A DNA stretch of 10,384 nucleotides from assembly GCA_035464115.1 (NCBI GenBank), contig DATHSN010000392.1:1-10384 (forward strand). Reading direction: 5' to 3'. Shown here piece by piece: positions 1 through 6,649 of the stretch. How positions within the stretch are numbered: the stretch's first letter is position 1; the number at the start of each line of letters is the position of its first letter. The translations under genes were made by a program, and so were the position numbers. Source of the stretch: DATHSN01 sp035464115 (GTDB lineage: Bacteria; Actinomycetota; Acidimicrobiia; Acidimicrobiales; SKKL01). Under the pieces are notes generated by a model. That model did not search any database and was not told the origin of the DNA. It worked only from the letters and a program-made list of their open reading frames with translations.

Positions 1-1641
1 CAGCGTGGCGTACTTGGCCAGCACGCCGGTGGTGTAGCGGGGCGGCGGCGGGGACCAGCCCTCGCGGCGGCGGGCCAGCTCTGCTTCGTCGACCAGCAGG
101 TCGATGGTGTGGCCCCGCACGTCGACCACGATGCGGTCGCCGTCGGCCACGAACGCGATGGGCCCGCCGTCGACCGCCTCGGGGGCGACGTGGCCGATGC
201 AGAAGCCGTGGGTGCCGCCCGAGAACCGCCCGTCGGTGATGAGCGCGGCGTCGGCCCCCCGCCCCGCTCCCTTCATGGCGCCGGTGATCGCCAGCATCTC
301 GCGCATGCCCGGCCCGCCCTTGGGGCCCTCGTAGCGGATGACCACGATGTCGCCCGCCTCGATGCGCCCGCCGAGGACGGCCTCCATGGCGGCGGCCTCA
401 CCGTCGAACACCCGGGCCCGACCGTCGAACCGGTCGGTGTCGATGCCCGCCACCTTCACCACCGCGCCCTTCGGCGCCAGCGACCCCTGCAGCACGGCGA
501 TGCCACCCATGTCGTGGAGGGGATCGTCCCACTGGTGCACGACCTCGCCGTCGGGGCGCGGCGGGTCGATCATGGCCAGGTTCTCGGCCATCGTCTTGCC
601 GGTGACGGTGATCTCGTCGCCGTGCAGCACCCCGGCCTCGAGCAGCATCTGCAGCACCACGGGCACCCCGCCGATGCGGTCGATGTCCCACATGTGGTAC
701 TTGCCGTGGGGCTTGGTGTCGGCCAGGTGCGGCACCCGGGCGGCCACCGCGTTGAAGTCGTCGAGCTGGAGGTCGACCCGGGCCTCGTGGGCGATCGCCA
801 GCAGGTGCAGCACCGCGTTGGTGGACCCGCCGAGCGCCATCACCACCGCGATGGCGTTCTCGAACGCGCCCTTGGTGAGGATGTCACGGGGCCGGATCCC
901 GGCCTTGAGCAGCTCGAGGACGGCGGTGCCGCTGGCGTAGGCGTAGTCGTCACGGCGCCGGTCGACCGCGGCGGCCGCCGCGGACCCGGGCAGCGACAGC
1001 CCGAGGGCCTCGCCCACCGACGCCATGGTGTTGGCGGTGAACATGCCGGCGCAGCTGCCGATGGTGGGGCACGCGGCCCGCTCGATGGCGTCGAGCTGCG
1101 CGTCGTCGATGGCACCCGTCGCCCGGGCCCCCACCGCCTCGAAGACGCTCGTGATGTCGAGCGCCACACCGTCGTGACGGCCGGGGAGGATGGACCCGCC
1201 GTAGACGAACACCGACGGCAGGTTGAGCCGGGCCGCCGCCATCATCATCCCGGGCAGCGACTTGTCGCAGCCGGCGAAGGTGACCATCGCGTCGAACCGC
1301 TCGGCGTGCATCATCGTCTCCACCGAGTCGACGATGACCTCGCGGCTCACGAGCGAGGCCCGCATGCCCTCGTGGCCCATCGAGATGCCGTCGCTGACGG
1401 CGATGGTGGTGAACTCGAGGGGGAACCCACCGGCGGCGCGCACGCCGTCCTTCGACCGCTTCGCCAGCCGATCGAGCGGCACGTTGCACGGCGTGACCTC
1501 GTTCCACGACGACACGACGGCCACCTGCGGCTTGGCCCAGTCGTCGTCGGTCATCCCGACGGCGCGCAGCATCGCCCGCTGAGGTGCCCGCTCGTACCCG
1601 TCGGTGACCTCGAAGGAGCGGGGCTTCATCGGGTTCGTCAT
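1..1641 (-). CDS. ilvD: Dihydroxy-acid dehydratase, 3' end cut by window edge
   Basis: The product dehydrates 2,3-dihydroxy-3-methylbutanoate (and the methylpentanoate homologue) to the 2-oxo acid, the step before the final transamination in valine and isoleucine synthesis; it is cytosolic. 547 residues are visible and the family is usually about 560-575, so only a short C-terminal tail is missing. The three family cysteines expected to hold the Fe-S cluster are present: C52 (TPCN), C125 (GCDKS) and C197 (GSCAGMF). K127 sits where the family has its carbamylated lysine. DGISMGHEGM (84-93), GGSTNAVLH and the late GRFSGGTHGFCIGH motif are also intact. The cysteine pattern fits the IlvD/Edd [2Fe-2S] type. 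The ATG at 1641 gives the normal N-terminus; an in-frame GTG lies 12 nt upstream and cannot be excluded. No Shine-Dalgarno is visible, but a TANNNT box lies 8 nt upstream, so the mRNA may be leaderless. Sugar-acid dehydratases share the fold, but the start-to-end match favours IlvD. Confidence 0.96.
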   Translation of the reverse strand, partial: MTNPMKPRSFEVTDGYERAPQRAMLRAVGMTDDDWAKPQVAVVSSWNEVTPCNVPLDRLAKRSKDGVRAAGGFPLEFTTIAVSDGISMGHEGMRASLVSREVIVDSVETMMHAERFDAMVTFAGCDKSLPGMMMAAARLNLPSVFVYGGSILPGRHDGVALDITSVFEAVGARATGAIDDAQLDAIERAACPTIGSCAGMFTANTMASVGEALGLSLPGSAAAAAVDRRRDDYAYASGTAVLELLKAGIRPRDILTKGAFENAIAVVMALGGSTNAVLHLLAIAHEARVDLQLDDFNAVAARVPHLADTKPHGKYHMWDIDRIGGVPVVLQMLLEAGVLHGDEITVTGKTMAENLAMIDPPRPDGEVVHQWDDPLHDMGGIAVLQGSLAPKGAVVKVAGIDTDRFDGRARVFDGEAAAMEAVLGGRIEAGDIVVIRYEGPKGGPGMREMLAITGAMKGAGRGADAALITDGRFSGGTHGFCIGHVAPEAVDGGPIAFVADGDRIVVDVRGHTIDLLVDEAELARRREGWSPPPPRYTTGVLAKYATL

Positions 1642-1649
1642 GGTCGCGA

Positions 1650-1655
1650 ACACTA
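1650..1655 (-). promoter_or_regulatory. Putative -10 box of ilvD, leaderless transcript
   Basis: Read on the minus strand this is TAGTGT, which fits the actinobacterial TANNNT -10 consensus. It ends 8 nt before the ilvD ATG, so transcription would begin at or within about a base of the start codon. No Shine-Dalgarno lies between. No convincing -35 hexamer is seen 17 nt further upstream. The assignment rests on position and consensus only. Confidence 0.42.
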
Positions 1656-1696
1656 GCGATCGGGCCGGGCGGGGCGATCCGCGCGCAACGTGGCCG

Positions 1697-1702
1697 TAGC
1701 AT
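1697..1702 (+). promoter_or_regulatory. Putative -10 box of the transporter operon, leaderless transcript
   Basis: TAGCAT fits the TANNNT -10 consensus and ends exactly 6 nt before the GTG at 1709, placing the expected transcription start on the start codon. The same TAG is an in-frame stop for the downstream gene, so no longer reading is possible and GTG 1709 is the first available start. There is no Shine-Dalgarno and no clear -35. This box and the divergent ilvD box are about 40 bp apart, so one regulator or polymerase footprint could affect both. Confidence 0.45.
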
Positions 1703-1708
1703 GGCCGG

Positions 1709-3802
1709 GTGCGCGCCACGCTCCGCCGTGAGGGCCGGGCCCTGGCCGAGCTGCTCGCCCTCACGGGGGTGGCGGTCACCCAGCCCGTCCTCGACGTCTT
1801 CTCCAACAGCGCCGACGTGTTCGTCCACCACCGGGCGGGCGCGCTCGACGTCGTGGGCTTCGTCGTCGCCGTCACCTTCGTGCCGGCGCTGGCCCTCTGG
1901 GGCGTCGAGTGGCTGATCGGCCGCTTGGGCGACCGCCCCCGCGCCATCGCCCACACCGCGTTCGTCGCCGCGCTGGCGGGCATCGCCGCGGTCGTCCTCG
2001 TCGGCGACCTCACGTCGTGGCCCGCCGCCCTCATCGTCGTCACCGCCCTCGCCGTGGCCGTCGCGGTCGGCATCGCCGTGCGGCGGGTGGAGGCGGTCCG
2101 CCTCTGGCTGCGCTACCTGGCCCTCGCCCCCGTGGCGCTGGCGGCTCTGTTCCTCTTCGCCTCGCCGGTCACGCCGGTGGCGTTCTCGGGCTCGGTCGGC
2201 ACCGCGGCCGCCGCCCGGGTCGACGACCCGGCCCCGGTGGTGATGGTGGTGCTCGACGAGCTGCCCACCGCATCGCTGCTCGGCGCCGGCGGCCGCATCG
2301 ACGCCGACCTGTTCCCCGGCTTCGCCGAGCTGGCCTCGCTCTCCACCTTCTACCGCAACCACTCGACGGTGTCGGCCAGCTCACCCCAGGCCGTGCCCGC
2401 CATCCTCACCGGCCGGCTCCCGTCGGCCGCCACGGTCGCCCCCGTCGCCACCGAGCACCCCGAGAACCTGTTCACCCTCCTCGGCGCCCGCTACGACCTC
2501 CACGTCGCCGAGCGGGTCACCGACCTGTGCCCCAGTGACCTGTGCCCCGACGACGGCGCCCCTCGCGACGCGGCCCTCCCGGCCCTCATCGGCGACGCCG
2601 TCGACGTCTGGACCGACCTGGCCTCGCCCACCCGCACCGACGGTGGCGTCGAGTTCGTCCCCCCGCAGTCCGACCCCGGGGCCCCCGCCCGCTTCGGCCG
2701 CTGGATCGACCGGGTCGAGGTCGCCACCGACGGTCGGCCGACCCTGCACTTCGCCCACGTGGTCCTCCCCCACCAACCGTGGTGGCACCTCCCGTCCGGG
2801 CACCGCTACCAGGCCCCGGTGGTCGCGCCCGGCCTCGACCGCAACTACCGCTGGATCGACCAGGAGCACGCCGACGCCGCCCGCGTCCGCCACCTCCTCC
2901 AGCTCCAGCGGGCCGACGGGCTCATCGCCGACCTGCTCGACCGCCTCCGCGCCCAGGACGCCCTCGACGACGCCCTCGTCGTGGTCACCGCCGACCACGG
3001 CGTGGCCTTCACCGCCGACGCCCCGATCCGTGGCGTCTCGCGCGCCACCCTCTCCGAGACGCTCTGGTCGCCGCTGTTCGTCAAGGCGCCCGGCGCCACC
3101 ACCGGCACGGTCGACGACCGGCCCGTGCTCAGCATCGACGTGCTCCCCACCATCGCCGACCTGCTCGGCATCGATCTGCCGTGGGCCGTCGACGGCGTGC
3201 CCGCCCACGACCGCCCCACCGATCCGCCCGTCGACGAGCGCCCCATGGGCCGCTGGAGCTTCAACGAGCTCAACCCGCCGCCGGGCGTGGCCACCATCCC
3301 CATCGACGGCACCGAGGCCTTCGCCGACCTGCTCGACCGGGCCGTCCGCCCCGCACCCGGGCCCGCTGGCGACGACCTGCGGGTCCACCGCCTCGGCCCC
3401 CGCGGCGACCTCGTGGGCCGCCCCGTCACCGACATCGACCCCGACGCGGACAAGCGCGACCCCGCCCCCGGGTGGAGCGTCCGCCTCGACGATCCCGACC
3501 GCTTCCGCGACGTCGACCCCGACGACGAGATCGTCCCCGTCTGGGTCGAGGCCACGCTCGAGGGCCCCGTCGCCGCGACGTCGCCCACCCCGGGACCGAC
3601 CCCACCGGTGGCGCTCGCCGCGGTGAGCATCGACGGCACCATCGGCGGGGTCGGCCCCCTCCTGGCCGGCGACGACCCCGACACCTGGCACCTCGCGGTG
3701 CTGGTCCCCGAGTCGCTCGTGCACGCCGGCGACCTCGACGTCGGCGTCCACCTCGTCGCCGGCGACGGTGCCGCCCCGACCCTCACCCGAGTCGCCCCGT
3801 GA
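1709..3802 (+). CDS. Membrane-anchored sulfatase/alkaline-phosphatase-superfamily protein
   Basis: A 697-residue protein of the sulfatase-like hydrolase/transferase type found in actinobacteria; no substrate is known to me. About five hydrophobic segments (roughly 11-31, 46-70, 80-100, 103-124, 131-152) precede a large domain. Arg-rich loops at 71-80 and 125-135 fit a cytoplasmic side, which puts the catalytic domain outside, as in LtaS-type enzymes. Fold landmarks are VVLDELP (181-186; D183/E184 likely metal ligands), SASSPQAVPAILTGR (222-236; nucleophile region), VVLPHQPWWH (351-360), TADHG (427-431; D429/H430 likely metal ligands) and SIDVLPTIADLLGI (475-488). The C/S-x-P-S-R sulfatase signature is absent, so phosphatase or phosphotransferase chemistry is at least as likely as sulfatase. 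C274 and C279 form a small CxxxxC element. Residues about 505-697 form a Pro/Asp-rich tail ending in a probable beta domain. An in-frame TAG at 1697 fixes the GTG start. The stop overlaps the next start as GTGA. Confidence 0.82.
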   Translation: MRATLRREGRALAELLALTGVAVTQPVLDVFSNSADVFVHHRAGALDVVGFVVAVTFVPALALWGVEWLIGRLGDRPRAIAHTAFVAALAGIAAVVLVGDLTSWPAALIVVTALAVAVAVGIAVRRVEAVRLWLRYLALAPVALAALFLFASPVTPVAFSGSVGTAAAARVDDPAPVVMVVLDELPTASLLGAGGRIDADLFPGFAELASLSTFYRNHSTVSASSPQAVPAILTGRLPSAATVAPVATEHPENLFTLLGARYDLHVAERVTDLCPSDLCPDDGAPRDAALPALIGDAVDVWTDLASPTRTDGGVEFVPPQSDPGAPARFGRWIDRVEVATDGRPTLHFAHVVLPHQPWWHLPSGHRYQAPVVAPGLDRNYRWIDQEHADAARVRHLLQLQRADGLIADLLDRLRAQDALDDALVVVTADHGVAFTADAPIRGVSRATLSETLWSPLFVKAPGATTGTVDDRPVLSIDVLPTIADLLGIDLPWAVDGVPAHDRPTDPPVDERPMGRWSFNELNPPPGVATIPIDGTEAFADLLDRAVRPAPGPAGDDLRVHRLGPRGDLVGRPVTDIDPDADKRDPAPGWSVRLDDPDRFRDVDPDDEIVPVWVEATLEGPVAATSPTPGPTPPVALAAVSIDGTIGGVGPLLAGDDPDTWHLAVLVPESLVHAGDLDVGVHLVAGDGAAPTLTRVAP

Positions 3803-4755
3803 CCGCCCCCACCCCGACCCCTGCCGCGCCCACCTCCCCCGCCACCATCACCGGCGACGACATCGCCAAGCGGTGGGGCCGCACCATCGCCCTCGACGGC
3901 GCCACCTTCCGCATCGGTCACGGCGTCACCGGGCTGCTCGGCGCCAACGGCGCCGGCAAGACCACCGTGCTCGGCATGATCCTCGGCCTGCACCGCCCCG
4001 ACCGCGGCACCCTCTCGGTCCTCGGCCTCGACCCCACCCACGCCGGCCCCGAGGTGCGGGCCCGCGTCGGCTACGCCCCCGAGCACCACCAGCTGCCCCC
4101 CGACGTGAAGGCCCACGACCTGGTGCGCCACGTCGCCGAGATCCACGGCCTGCCCAAGCGGGCCGCCATCACCCGGGCGAGCGACGCCCTGTGGCAGGTC
4201 GGCCTCGGCGAGGAGCGCTTCCGGGCCATCGGCACCATGTCGACCGGCCAGCGCCAGCGGGTGAAGCTGGCCCAGGCCATCGCCCACGACCCCGCGCTGG
4301 TGCTGCTCGACGAGCCCACCGACGGCCTCGACCCCGTCCAGCGCGACGACATGCTCGCCCTCATCCGCCGGGTCGGCGCCGAGTTCGGCATCGACGTGGT
4401 GCTCTCGTCGCACCTGCTCGAGGAGGTCGAGCGCACCTGCGACGCGGTGGTCATCCTCGGCGAGGGCCGGGTGCTGGCGTCGGGCCCCCTCGACGACCTG
4501 CGGGGCGCCGGCTCGGGCCTCCAGCTCGAGCTCGACGACCGCGCCGACCCCGTCGCCCACCGGTTGCAGGCCGCGGGGTGCACCGTCGTGGCCGAGGGCA
4601 CCCGCCTGGTCGTCACCTCACCCGCCGGGCTCGACGCCGACGCCCTCGCCGACCTCGTCCGCGACACGATCGCCGCCGAGGGCGCGTCGCTGCGCCGGCT
4701 CACCTCTCGCCGGGCCCGCCTCGAAGACGTGTTCCTCTCCGAGGTCGGCGCATGA
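3799..4755 (+). CDS. ABC transporter ATP-binding protein (first of two)
   Basis: A 318-residue nucleotide-binding subunit of an ABC-2 type transporter; it would hydrolyse ATP on the inner face of the membrane to drive the permease encoded next. Visible motifs are Walker A GANGAGKT (48-55), signature MSTGQRQR (147-154), Walker B LVLLDEP with D171 and catalytic E172, D-loop GLDP (176-179) and H-loop H205 (SSHLL). The Q-loop position is Glu (E95 in GYAPE), seen in some relatives of this class. About 85 residues after the ABC core form the regulatory tail common in drug/lipid exporter ATPases and end in LEDVFLSEVGA. The first 16 residues are a Pro/Thr/Ala-rich tail. GTG 3799 overlaps the previous stop as GTGA, indicating translational coupling; no strong ribosome-binding site is seen. 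Its 3' end overlaps the permease start as ATGA. Confidence 0.93.
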   Translation: MTAPTPTPAAPTSPATITGDDIAKRWGRTIALDGATFRIGHGVTGLLGANGAGKTTVLGMILGLHRPDRGTLSVLGLDPTHAGPEVRARVGYAPEHHQLPPDVKAHDLVRHVAEIHGLPKRAAITRASDALWQVGLGEERFRAIGTMSTGQRQRVKLAQAIAHDPALVLLDEPTDGLDPVQRDDMLALIRRVGAEFGIDVVLSSHLLEEVERTCDAVVILGEGRVLASGPLDDLRGAGSGLQLELDDRADPVAHRLQAAGCTVVAEGTRLVVTSPAGLDADALADLVRDTIAAEGASLRRLTSRRARLEDVFLSEVGA

Positions 4756-5621
4756 GCGACGCCCGCATCGTCGACCGGGGCTACCGGCGCTACGAGGGCG
4801 AGCGGGGCGGCACCGCCGTCGCCATCCGCAGCCTGGTGCGCCACAGCGTGCAGCGGGCCCTCGGCCTGCGGCGCACCCCCTGGTCGAAGGTGCTGCCGGT
4901 GCTGTCGGTCGCCATCGCCTACCTGCCGGCCATCGCGTTCGTCGGCATGGCCGCGTTCCTCCCCACCCAGCTGGTCGCCGAGGGGATCCTCCCCGACTAC
5001 GGCGAGTACTACGGCTTCATCACCTCGGCCATCGTGGTGTTCACCGCCTTCGTGGCCCCCGAGCTGCTCTGCACCGACCGCCGCACCCGCATGCTCGGCA
5101 TCTACCTGGCGTCGCCCCTCGACCGCACCACCTACCTGGCCGCCAAGGCCATCGCCGTGGGGCTGGTGCTGTCGCTCGTCACGCTCGGCCCGCCCCTGCT
5201 CATGCTCATCGCCTTCACCTTCGAGGGCGCCGGGCCCGGCGGCGTGGTCGACTGGCTGGTGCTGTTCGGCCGCATCGTGCTGTCCGGGGTGGTCATCGCC
5301 GCCATCCACGCCGCCCTGTCGCTCGCCGCCGCCAGCCTCACCGACCGCAAGGCGGTGGCGTCGGCCGGCGTGATCCTCGTGCTGCTGCTGTCGTCAGCGG
5401 TCACCGGCGCGCTCGTCGACGGCGCCGGCGCCCCGGTCGAGCTCGAGCTGTTCAACCTGCTCGGCATCCCGTTCGAGCTGGTGTCACGCATCTACCCCGA
5501 CACCCCCGACGTCCGCCCCGAGCTCTCCACCGGCCTGCTCGCCGCCGCCAACCTGGGCTGGACCCTGCTGTTCACCGCGGTGCTGGTGATCCGCTACCGC
5601 CGCCTCGAGGTGACCCGGTGA
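4752..5621 (+). CDS. ABC-2 type transporter permease (first of two)
   Basis: A 289-residue polytopic inner-membrane protein with about six hydrophobic segments (near 47-69, 88-106, 131-156, 167-196, 202-220, 260-281). The soluble N-terminus carries GYRRYEGER (10-18), a motif I associate with this family of actinobacterial ABC-2 permeases. Residues 108-131 (TDRRTRMLGIYLASPLDR onward) match the ABC-2 pattern of a charged turn followed by YL-x-SP-x-x-R, likely the coupling helix that contacts the ATPase. It most likely partners the ATPase encoded immediately before it. The start overlaps the previous stop as ATGA, with GAGG at 4741-4744, 7 nt upstream, as a good ribosome-binding site. It ends in GTGA, shared with the next gene. 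The substrate cannot be read; export is the usual direction for this class. Confidence 0.9.
   Translation: MSDARIVDRGYRRYEGERGGTAVAIRSLVRHSVQRALGLRRTPWSKVLPVLSVAIAYLPAIAFVGMAAFLPTQLVAEGILPDYGEYYGFITSAIVVFTAFVAPELLCTDRRTRMLGIYLASPLDRTTYLAAKAIAVGLVLSLVTLGPPLLMLIAFTFEGAGPGGVVDWLVLFGRIVLSGVVIAAIHAALSLAAASLTDRKAVASAGVILVLLLSSAVTGALVDGAGAPVELELFNLLGIPFELVSRIYPDTPDVRPELSTGLLAAANLGWTLLFTAVLVIRYRRLEVTR
5607..5610 (+). promoter_or_regulatory. Ribosome-binding site that decides the start of ABC ATPase 2
   Basis: GAGG lies 7 nt before the GTG at 5618, a good Shine-Dalgarno spacing, inside the end of permease 1. The only plausible later start in the right place, GTG 5744 (residue 43), has no comparable site and would clip the first beta strand of the ABC domain. 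The site therefore supports translation through the proline tract. Confidence 0.6.
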
Positions 5622-6649
5622 CCGACCCCCACGCCCCGCCCACCCCCGGGGCCCCGCCACCTCCACCGCCGCCGCCACCACCTCCACCGCCACCTCCGCC
5701 TCCTCCCCCGCCGTCGGCGCCCCCGCGGGCCGACGACGGCATCGTGTGCGACGACGTCTCGAAGTTCTTCGGCGAGCTGGTCGCGGTGTCGGAGGTGTCG
5801 TGCGTCATCCGACCCGGCGTCACGTCGCTGCTCGGCCCCAACGGTGCGGGGAAGTCGACGCTCCTGCGGGTGCTGTGCGGGCTCACCCCACCGTCGTCGG
5901 GCACCATCCGGGTGCTCGGCCGCGACCCGCGCACCGACCGCACCCTGGCCCGCCACATCGGGCTCGTCCCCCAGCAGGACGGCGTGTTCGAGCCGCTGTC
6001 GGCGTTCGAGTTCGTCCGGCTCGCCGCGGTGCTCCACGGCCTCGACGACCCCGGCGGCGCGGCCGAGGCCGCGCTCGGGCTGGTGGCGCTCGACCCGCAC
6101 GAGGGCCGACCCATCGGCACCTACTCCAAGGGCATGCGCCAACGGGTGAAGATCGCCCAGGCCCTCGTCCACGACCCCGACGTGGTGGTGCTCGACGAGC
6201 CGCTCACCGGCCTCGACCCCCGCCAGCGCCTGGCCATGGTCGAGCTGGTGTCACGCCTCGGCGCCGAGGGCCGCTGCGTGGTCGTGTCGAGCCACGTGCT
6301 CGACGAGGTCGAGCGCTTCGGGTCGCGGGTGCTCGTCATCGCCCAGGGGCGCCTGGCCGCCGAGGGCGACTTCCACGAGATCCGGGCCCTGATGGACGAC
6401 CGCCCCCACCGCCTGCGGGTCCGCACCGACCGGCCCCGCGCCCTCGCCGGCGCGCTGTTCGACTCGGGCGCGGCCATGGCCGTGCGCCTGGTCGACGACA
6501 CCGGCATCCTCGTCGACACCGACGACGTCGTCGCCTTCCGCCGCGCCGTGGCCCCCGCCGCCCGCGACGTCGGCGCCCGCCTCACCGAGGTCGTCGGGCT
6601 CGACGACGACCTCGAGAGCGTCTTTCGCTACCTGGTGTCGGGACGATGA
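5618..6649 (+). CDS. ABC transporter ATP-binding protein with N-terminal Pro20 tract (second of two)
   Basis: A 343-residue ABC ATPase, paralogous to the one encoded at 3799. Visible motifs are Walker A GPNGAGKS (73-80), Q-loop Q119 (GLVPQQ), signature YSKGMRQR (169-176), Walker B VVVLDEP with D193 and catalytic E194, D-loop GLDP (198-201) and H-loop H226 (SSHVL). A tail of about 90 residues ends in LESVFRYLVSGR, as in ABC-2 exporter ATPases. All ATP-site residues are intact. The oddity is the N-terminus: a short Pro-rich lead, then 20 consecutive prolines (13-32), before the ABC domain begins near residue 40. Start choice rests on the GTGA overlap with the permease stop and GAGG 7 nt upstream. 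An alternative GTG at 5744 would remove the tract, but every base change in the tract falls in third codon positions, which argues that it is translated. It probably energises permease 2, or forms a heterodimer with the first ATPase. Confidence 0.93.
   Translation: MTDPHAPPTPGAPPPPPPPPPPPPPPPPPPPPSAPPRADDGIVCDDVSKFFGELVAVSEVSCVIRPGVTSLLGPNGAGKSTLLRVLCGLTPPSSGTIRVLGRDPRTDRTLARHIGLVPQQDGVFEPLSAFEFVRLAAVLHGLDDPGGAAEAALGLVALDPHEGRPIGTYSKGMRQRVKIAQALVHDPDVVVLDEPLTGLDPRQRLAMVELVSRLGAEGRCVVVSSHVLDEVERFGSRVLVIAQGRLAAEGDFHEIRALMDDRPHRLRVRTDRPRALAGALFDSGAAMAVRLVDDTGILVDTDDVVAFRRAVAPAARDVGARLTEVVGLDDDLESVFRYLVSGR
5654..5713 (+). repeat. Sixty-base run of 20 proline codons with internal duplication
   Basis: Twenty CCN codons in a row encode residues 13-32 of ABC ATPase 2. 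Third positions are 8 G, 6 A, 5 T and 1 C, counted by hand. A 14-bp unit occurs at 5657-5670 and again at 5678-5691, a 21-bp period, suggesting that the tract grew by in-frame duplication. The opposite strand is a run of GG and GGG groups. Confidence 0.95.

Noticed and set aside
109..1656. A 515-codon open frame on the plus strand opposite ilvD
   Set aside because: It is antisense to a clear ilvD, rich in His/Arg/Gly/Asp with no domain, and results from the scarcity of stop codons in high-GC DNA.
1701..1916. ATG 1701 as the start of the first operon gene
   Set aside because: It is out of frame with the membrane enzyme and its own frame gives an Arg/Ser/Pro-rich shadow; GTG 1709 reads straight into the conserved protein.
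2542..3798. In-frame open extension upstream of ABC ATPase 1
   Set aside because: The translation is Arg/Pro repeats overlapping the sulfatase-fold gene in another frame. The conserved ATPase core begins soon after GTG 3799, which also forms the GTGA overlap.
2381..4560. Long minus-strand open frames opposite the sulfatase-fold gene and ABC ATPase 1
   Set aside because: Their composition is the Gly/Val/Asp/Glu/Arg pattern expected from reading high-GC genes backwards; no motifs, and the plus-strand genes have intact family motifs.
5744..6649. A shorter ABC ATPase 2 starting at GTG 5744, which would make the proline tract untranslated
   Set aside because: No ribosome-binding site, it would cut the first strand of the domain, and third-position-only variation in the tract indicates translation. 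Not fully excluded.
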